A DNA stretch of 64,000 nucleotides from Hofstenia miamia (lineage: Eukaryota > Xenacoelomorpha > Acoela). Positions 56,890 to 64,000 of this stretch are shown here, piece after piece. The translations under genes and the position numbers were made by a program. A model generated the notes under the pieces. It did no database searches and was not told where the DNA came from. It saw only the letters and a list, made by a program, of their open reading frames with translations. Position 1 is the stretch's first letter. Every line of letters starts with the position of its first letter. Location of the stretch: assembly GCA_004352715.1 (NCBI GenBank), contig SCFE01000021.1, positions 1,163,605 through 1,227,604 of the forward strand. Direction: 5' to 3'.

Positions 56890-59800
56890 TCTCGAGTTTG
56901 CATAATGGTTCTTGTTAAGAATTTCATCAAACAAGGTCTTATCGAAAATACATATAAAACCATGTACTAGATGTTAAATTTAACGTAGATGCATAAAAAA
57001 CTATTCCGAAGTCAATCTGAAAATTATTCGCTGCACTATTAAAGCATTGTTAAAAAATACTCAAAAGTAAAAAGATTTCAAAAAAATATTACAAGATATG
57101 GCCATATTCAGCAATTTCAAAATGAATGAAACCAGTTACATGTTTTCATTAATATATACCATATGAAACCAACGCTTTTAATCATTTGTAGTTAACAATA
57201 ATAATTGTGATCAGCGGCGCCATTATAATAGTAAAATGATAATTAGGGCCTCTACATAAGGTTAGAAGTAATTAGCGGCACTATAACAATTATTGTTATT
57301 GTAATTTTACGCAATTTTTAAAAGCAATTTTCAGTCCAATTTTCATAATTAATTTATTACGTATTTTCAAGGGAACTTTTCTTCATCGGATGCTGAGGAA
57401 GTAAAACTTCAACCTAATTATGTGAGTGATGTAATATCAATGAAGTTATACAACACTGCTTAAGTTTGGTAGCAGACACAAGTTTATGATTGAGTCTGAA
57501 AATGAAGAATAAATGCGTAGATTTATAGGATTTTTTGCTACATAGTGAAATATACATTAATTATTATTTTCAACTCAACATATTTCGCTGAAAATGTATA
57601 GCACAAATATCTTGGAACATTCCTGAAATTTACATTGCAGCCTGGAAAGGGCTCTCTAAGCCCTATTGCTGGGTTTGATCTAAGTGACAAATAATTATTT
57701 TAATGGTATTGAAATAAGCCAAGAAAATATTGTTTATTGTGAGATGTTACCATAATTACTTTCTTTTATTCCATAGTTTCTTTATATTACCTGTATCTCT
57801 TATTACCTCGTGAAACAAAATGTATCATACTTGATACAAATTTTAATTACAATTTAACAAAAAAAATGAATACTGGAAAACAATTGTACATATGCACCTT
57901 TGGTGACAATAGTACAATGGGGCTTAGTAAACAAATACGTTCCAAATTGTTTGTTTCACATTTTGCTATCAAATGTTTCTTAAAAGTTGAACTATTAGTT
58001 AACATTTAATTGAGGAATTCAATTTTGTTCAATATGGCTTTGTCAAAATCATTTTGATAAACGTTGGGTAGAGTATTCCTTCCAGCCTTGCAAACATAAA
58101 AAATCATGATGTTTCAGAAAAACTAACGACTAATGTATATGTAATAATTGATAAAATTATAGAATATATTAAAGGAATTGTGAATTTATGAGCATAATCT
58201 TTGTTATTTAATGATAAGAATTTCAATCTCACCTCCCATTTTCATTCTTAACAATATTTTTATTTCCAGAAATATTTACATGGCATCAATTACCTTAACA
58301 GAATTAAGTATAATTGAAATAATTGAATAGCTTGGGATTTGGGAAAACTGTTTCAATTATGTGTATCTTTGCTGACAATTTATTTAATGTAGATCTTATC
58401 TCCAAGATTAGTGTAAAAAATATCAAAATTGATGTAGCTCACAATTAAATTGTTTAGAAAGTACAAATTAATAGCTAAATCAGCATAGAACACTAAAGAC
58501 AATTGGAAGTAATGTTACCGTCACAAAGTATTCAGTGAACATAGAAATGCTATTAAGGAAAAACAACGGATTTGCCTTTCTTCCTTCCAACAATATGTAT
58601 TGAAATATTACTGTTATTATATCTAATGCTATGTAAAAAATTGTAATTTGTTGATTCTAAAATTAAATATAAATACATATTTAGCAATTTTTAGTGAAAA
58701 GAAATTATACGTTTGACAATTTTTTATATAGATATGTAATGAGACAATAATACGGCCGTCACTTTCGCAATTTTCATGCATTTCTATGTCATACAGTTAT
58801 AGTGTATACTGCGAGAATAATAATTCTTTGGCAAATGTATTTTAAACAAATTTCGGTTAAATTTCTTAGCTTATGAACGCTACTAATTATAATTTAATTA
58901 TAGAACACACTGAAATACAACATAAATTAATTAAGATTTTGACATTTCATTAAGACATTTGAGATAAGTTATAATTGTATAAAGCCAAACTTAATGTTAA
59001 AATTTGTGTGGAATGCATATTATAAAGACCAAGTAAATTCCAATATGCATGTAGGTCACATTTACTTTTAGCTGTTTTCATTGATAGTCGAATTGAAAAA
59101 CAAAGAATATACATATTACCTATATCACGTGTTCAATTCCAGTGTGTCCAAATAAGTATGTGTAATAACTAACGCAAGAAAATTGAGGTGTTCAACAGGC
59201 TGTATTCTTAGAGTTGGAAACAAGCCGTGTCAAAATGTGGGCCGTGAAAATAATGAAATATCACAAAAATATTAAGTTTTAAAAATGCATTTTTAGAAAT
59301 TTTGACGTTAATGTGAGCCGGGAGGGTTTTTGCAAATTTTTAAAAATTTTAAATTAGCTTTGGTTGGGCTCCGCTTTGACACAAAAACATTGCCCATTTC
59401 TAATCCTGAACGTTCTATGTAACAAAAATTGCAAATATCAGGTTAAGCAACTCAATCAATAGTCTACTGCAGCGAAATAAACGATTTTAGCATATAGACA
59501 TTAAGAGTAAAGGCAAACTTGAAGTTTTATTCGTTTGTATTTCACGCACTCAGTAGCGAAAACAACTGCTTTTGCTGCTACGTTTTTTAGTTGTTTTTCA
59601 TTTTATGTTTCCTATTCAAGAGTAAAATTGTAAGGGTAAAAATTCAAATAGGTGGGGACAAGGAACGAGTAATAATTGATACAGCAATTTATTTGTTTTC
59701 CAGTTGTGTTCACAACAGGCAACTTCCTTTCGTACAATGCCAACAAGATGCTTCTAAATTAATATATTAAAAGAATCATAGAAATACACTGTATTGCGAA

Positions 59801-60110
59801 CTAAAAGTGTTTGCAAATGACAAAATTGGATCTAGTTTCTAGTGATGAATGATTACAGTGCCAAGACTTTCTTGGCTCATTAGTTACAGGTTTATGTTAT
59901 ATATAAATTTCAATAACCTAACATTGATTTGAATTTATTTGTATTTTTCCTATTGAAGGTAAAAATACTGAACCAAAAGTTTTTGCAAAGTTTATTTTTG
60001 CTTAACTGTAATGATAAATAGATATAAGAAATAATGTTAATAGTAATATTTTGAAGCAATAAAACTTAACAACAGATCAAATATTTATAATTAACATAAT
60101 ATGAGATCGT
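56890..60110. other. AT-rich DNA, 3.2 kb, no supported gene
   Basis: A weak inverted repeat with AGCGGCGCC/AGCGGCAC cores lies at 57190-57300. No frame is protein-like. Nothing else was seen. Confidence 0.5.
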
Positions 60111-60124
60111 TTCTAAGGTTCTCA

Positions 60125-60690
60125 TTTTGTGAGTTTGTTTAGGGAATGTTCTCTAAGAACTCGAAGTAATTAGCAAAATTCATTTTGCGCCGTTCCGGTA
60201 CTAGAAGTGGACAAACTAGTCTCACCAATGATTCCAGCCTAAAATATGATACCACTACCAGCGCCATTAATCAGTCATCATTTCTTCCAACCATCGGCAC
60301 CATCCAGAGTAGCTCTGACATTGTCAACCAACATAACAATTTGGAAATCTGCTTTGAGATGCTTTTCAGTCCATTCCAACCTCTTAAGGCGGTCACCTTC
60401 GTTCAATGGAGGGCAAACTATTGGTGGCCTTTGCTTTCCTATGATTTTTTGGATCTGATGTCGTGTTGTTTTGGGCACATCCGGCGTCTTCGAATATCTG
60501 CTTACTGCTGTCGTGTGGATTCTGAAAGAGGGATCTTTCAATTTTTCTTGCATCTCTTTTGTTCAATGTCCGAGGACAGCCCACATTGTGTTGTTTCCGT
60601 CATGGGCAAGTTTCTTGACTGTGCGGTTCTCTAGCTGGTAATTTTCGATATTTCTGGGCAGTTACACTCTCAGAAAGCTAGCTTGTTATT
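60125..60690 (-). pseudogene. Tc1-like transposase remnant
   Basis: Minus-strand frames, in order: CPRTLNKRDARKIERSLFQN and HDSSKQIFEDAG (second helix-turn-helix), a shift, then TTRHQIQKIIGKQRPP, NEGDRLKRLEWTEKHLKADF and VDNVRATLDGADGWKK. LDGADGW corresponds to the LDGPDGW after the first catalytic Asp of many Tc1-like proteins; the preceding SDE reads VDN. Further on, after stops, AGIIGETSLSTSSTGTAQNE and NYFEFLENIP match the next stretch (AGIIGxxxVGPxRxPEGVKxxSxxYxEFLEN). The second Asp and the last acidic residue are not found. TIRs were not found. Dead copy. Confidence 0.7.
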
Positions 60691-60719
60691 TTGGCTTTTT
60701 CAGGGTTGATTAACATCTA

Positions 60720-61060
60720 TTGAGATTTATTGAGACTTTGTTAAACAAATGTTTTTCAGATTTAAAAAGTTATTGTTATTGTATTTGAGAAGACTAGTGG
60801 TTGGCAGATGATGCCATTGACTTAAAGATCCTTATTCCAAAAGTCTTGATTTGAAATGCATTATGCTTTTATACATAACACAAACAATTTTGATTGCAAA
60901 GTTTTCATATTTTTTCAAAAAGTTTAACTAAATAGCAAAAAAATTTAAATTTGTACTTTATGCTCTTGCTGTTATTCTATTTTACTTAAGAGTGCCATTG
61001 AAATACTAAAAGTGCAGTATTAGCAGCGTTTATTGAGGTGTTCATCACTCAGCAATGTAC
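60720..61060. other. AT-rich DNA, no gene seen
   Basis: Nothing recognised. Confidence 0.5.
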
Positions 61061-61113
61061 TTAGAAGAAGGGGTCTCCTCGCCTTTGCAACTTATGCTTA
61101 ATTTCATTTATAG

Positions 61114-61164
61114 CATCAGTAGAATCCCTGGGAGGATGGTCACCAATTGCTATCAAAGTATTCT
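61114..61164 (+). CDS. candidate 51-nt exon
   Basis: The acceptor CTTAATTTCATTTATAG and the donor TTCT/GTAAGA enclose 51 nt, a multiple of three. One frame (phase 1 to 1) reads SVESLGGWSPIAIKVF; another reads ISRIPGRMVTNCYQSI. About half G+C. The first frame looks more protein-like. No family recognised. Confidence 0.4.
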
Positions 61165-61177
61165 GTAAGATGACTTT

Positions 61178-61390
61178 ATGTCTTCTTTCCGAAGTGCCTT
61201 TTGCGATCTGAATACGTCTTCTACATATTTTCAGTATTTTTACAATGGAGAAATGCTACCCTTCTATTATCAAGATATGGTGGTTAGGGTTCAAACAGTT
61301 CATGTACAATCTGTGATATCTGGTCCACAAACACTTCAAATACTATCATCCACAGCACGTCAATTCCAGTATCTATTACCCAAAAAATAA
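61178..61390 (+). CDS. unidentified 70-codon open frame, possible terminal exon
   Basis: ATG at 61178 opens MSSFRSAFCDLNTSSTYFQY, later MLPFYYQDMVVRVQTVHVQS and TARQFQYLLPKK, ending TAA 61388-61390. ACATATTTTCAG at 61218-61229 could be an acceptor within it. The coding look is better than for most frames here but no family is recognised. The frame is also open upstream to about 61060 apart from one stop at 61166, which coincides with the putative donor of the 51-nt exon. Confidence 0.3.
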   Translation: MSSFRSAFCDLNTSSTYFQYFYNGEMLPFYYQDMVVRVQTVHVQSVISGPQTLQILSSTARQFQYLLPKK

Positions 61391-61559
61391 ATCATTACAA
61401 TGTTAATTTTATATTATATATTCCGTTCTTTTTTAAAAATTCTGTTGTCTTTGAAAATTTTATTTTCTAATGTTGATTTTGTAAATCAAAATGATTGTAG
61501 AATTTAATAAATGTAAATATTAAGTAAAATAACTTATTGGCAAGTCTTTTACTACATCT

Positions 61560-61655
61560 CAGGGTACATTTTGGTTGCAGGGAACCAACCTCAATGAGGA
61601 TGCGCTATCAGACTTGTTTTTTGTATATCAGCCAACAGGGAATAGAAAAAACTGA
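61560..61655 (+). CDS. candidate coding segment after an acceptor-like CTCAG
   Basis: TTTTACTACATCTCAG is followed by a frame reading GTFWLQGTNLNEDALSDLFF then VYQPTGNRKN and a stop. A second AG (TTTGGTTGCAG) would start it at GTNLNEDAL. A different frame gives a 61-codon frame (61537-61722). No donor precedes the stop. Weak call. Confidence 0.25.
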   Translation, partial: QGTFWLQGTNLNEDALSDLFFVYQPTGNRKN

Positions 61656-61729
61656 GATGTCTTTACGGACCGAAGTCTTGAAATGTTGCAAACATAAATG
61701 GAAACATATTACTTTCTCTTGAAGCTTTA

Positions 61730-63745
61730 ATGAGTTAGAAGAATTGGCAGCCTGTTTTTAAAATTTTTCCTATTTGAGAAAACAAAGCAACATTATCTTA
61801 CTCTTAGCCAGTCAAAACATTCTAGAATAATCGCATTTCTAAGAAAAACCTAATGCGTATCCATTTTATAATATTTTAATAAAAACACTAGAAAAAGAGT
61901 TATATTTCGCTGAATTTGAACCTCGTCATTAAATATGCACTATTTTAATAAAAGAAAATATTACACAATTAAACGTTGATTATAGGTAATTTATGCTGAT
62001 ATATGCAATCATCTTTGGTGCTAAGACTTGGGTTGCATTGATCTTATGTATATACTTTCGATTATTTTTAAATTTTTGGAAGGTAGATCTTAACATTTTG
62101 ATGTCATAATTTAATCCAGATTTTCCTAGGTGTTCTGATATTTAGAGGAAATTTTTGTAGAATGATATTGCTCAAGTTGAGCAAAATATATCACTTTTAG
62201 TCCAATGTTTTTATTAAAATTACCAAAGATCCTTAACAACAATAATATTTTATTATATATTTTGTTTATTTGTTTATATTAATGATTGATTTCGTTTGCA
62301 TTGTTTGTAAAAAATAGTTTTAAAAAGCGTACATTTGAAATTTTTACTAATAAATGAAATGATGAATATACATACAGTTACATTTTGCTATAAAAGATTC
62401 ACCATAATTGAAAACTAATTCTGTGATGTTCAGTTCGTAATTTTTAATCATTACTTTTGTGGTAGTTCTTAATGGTAAAGACACTAAATTGTATAAAATG
62501 TGATTGGAAGATAGACTTCTTTAACAATTTTCAGGCCAATTTAATGTTCGTTTCCCCCAGATTCGTGAAAATGGAATCCAATAACTTATTTAAATTATTA
62601 TATTCTTTTAGGATCGAGGTTTGGCTACAAGTTATCAGAAGATTCTTGGAATATTGTGATAAAATTAATTAATCTGCAGTGCTTAATAAAACCAGACTTG
62701 CTCTTCTAAAATATAATGCACTTCTGAGAAAATGTTGCCAACATTTCAGGCAATATATTTTAATTATATAGCAAAGTTGATAAGATTGGTTCATTGCATA
62801 ACAGTTGAAATGTTTGCAGGTGTGTCAAAATTATTTCTTTTTTGAACTAGGATTCCAATGAGATATGCACTAGTGCCAAAACTTAAATATATAAATGAAT
62901 ATTGAAAATATGATATACATTTTAAGATAAAATATTTTCAAAGCTTTCTAATCACTCAAGTTGAAAAAGTTTTTTTCAGAACTGTATACTTTGCAACAAC
63001 CTCATTTGCTTCAAAACAAGAAGAAAGCACATGGTCATTTCAATGATTCATCAAACAAATAAAGGGTTTTACAAAGAAATGCGTTAGATATTACAAATGC
63101 AACATCAGAAAGTATAACTAATAATCGTCTTTCTTTGATCGTACCTCCAATAATCTGTATTTTGAATGCACATCGAATCATAGATTTATAATTGATAATT
63201 CATAATAATTTTTTATCATGAAATTCATTTCATTCGATTGTAATTTTCAGAAGCACCAATAGAATCAATTAGTTTCAATAATCCTAGAGATGCTTTAAAA
63301 CACCAATTCTTTGCTCTACTAATCTAAAACAACTGTAGTGGGTGATGTATTTTTGTAGCTTCGTTTGAATTTATTATCTACAAATCGTCAGGCTCTCATT
63401 ATGTGAGCCTCGGCATATGTAAACAAATATTTTGTTTTTATCACCTTTTTAGTATATTCTAATTTCTTTGATAAAAATGTAACTGCTACTTTCTTCAATT
63501 TATATTTGTCACAATTACAGGCTTATACAATTCATGGACACTTTAAATTTGACCTGAAGCAAATATTTTTCTGTTTCGAATTTGTGCGCATTTCAAAACT
63601 GGGAATATCTAATTTTGGATTTCGAATTGCCGGCAGAATTCTGCCTATTACGTTGAATGTTGGTTTCCTTATTAAAAAATGTAGAATCACTTTGTAAAAC
63701 ATTTTATTGAACTTATTCTGATATTGATACAAAACGCTGTATTTC
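61730..63745. other. AT-rich DNA with weak exon-like frames
   Basis: Frames starting right after AG at 62535 (AACAATTTTCAG; ANLMFVSPRFVKMESNN) and at 63523 (TTGTCACAATTACAG; AYTIHGHFKFDLKQIFFCFE) are open for 40-60 codons but have no recognised homology or donor. The rest is non-coding. Confidence 0.3.
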
Positions 63746-63764
63746 ATATTGTAAATGCAGACTT

Positions 63765-63796
63765 CATAAGATAAGATAAGATAAGATAAGATAATC
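63765..63796. repeat. (AGATA)n microsatellite
   Basis: Six tandem AGATA units at 63767-63796. Short pentamer tails occur at 3' ends of some non-LTR elements, but no LINE is recognised beside it. Confidence 0.85.
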
Positions 63797-64000
63797 TATA
63801 TTCATTTGAATTTTTTACAATATTTTACTGATATTTCAAATGAATAGCGTCATTAACTACTATGTACAAAAAATGAATAATAACAAAAATGAAATAAATA
63901 AAACAACACTGACTAAAAAATACACTGACTACGGATAGCTTACTAATTTCGATTTATTGTATAATCGTTATTATAAAATTTAAATCCTATCCATGATCTA

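Noticed and set aside
60185-60634. 149-codon plus-strand frame
   Set aside because: Antisense shadow of the minus-strand Tc1-like transposase remnant.

Overview
This window looks like nuclear DNA from an animal. It is very AT-rich (about 70% A+T by eye), has long stretches without coding capacity, many (TA)n microsatellites, assembly gaps, and decayed copies of transposon families typical of invertebrate genomes: Tc1/mariner, hAT, and a CR1/L2-like non-LTR retrotransposon whose ORF2 start carries a 2A-like motif. There are no operons, rRNA or CRISPR. I cannot place the species. The 2A-bearing LINE is of a type known from cnidarians, molluscs, echinoderms and basal chordates. Eight N gaps occur (602-1601, 3037-4036, 5342-6341, 7019-7658, 12382-12733, 30199-30230, 37087, 42082); all but the second and the 32-base one touch or lie inside TA arrays.

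Layout. 1-600: DD34D mariner remnant. 1.6-3.0 kb: hAT remnants. 4.0-5.1 kb: the most gene-like part of the window, a minus-strand cluster of five candidate small exons (82, 30, 21, 23 and 23 nt) with compatible reading phases, encoding a Ser/Arg-rich stretch with kinase-type sites. 6.4-8.4 kb: non-autonomous hAT-like elements, one with tandem repeats in its inverted ends. 10.3-11.9 kb: a fairly complete hAT element with one frameshift. 12.7-15.5 kb: two long-TIR elements, one of which carries unrelated coding-like DNA between its ends. 17-22 kb: paired copies of short repeats. 22.4-23.4 kb: hAT C-terminal remnant. 23.46-25.45 kb: the LINE with an internal deletion. 29.6-30.9 kb: a near-complete mariner-type element. 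32.77 kb: a possible secreted-peptide first exon. 38.33-45.8 kb: a 3,751-bp unit present twice in tandem with one N at the junction, probably an assembly duplication; each unit holds hAT and LINE remnants. 48.6, 46.7, 20.7, 56.0 and 61.1 kb: isolated candidate exons. 50.9-52.9 kb: ZMYM/DUF4371-type hAT remnant interrupted by a small hAT element with 8-bp target duplications. 54.7 and 55.3-55.8 kb: small TIR elements. 60.1-60.7 kb: Tc1-like pseudogene. 61-64 kb: candidate exons and plain AT-rich DNA.

The parts do not form a pathway. The most economical reading is intronic or intergenic DNA of one or more large host genes, filled by layers of DNA transposons and LINEs. The transposases are nearly all broken. 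All exon calls rest on splice-site and reading-frame logic alone and need transcript evidence.
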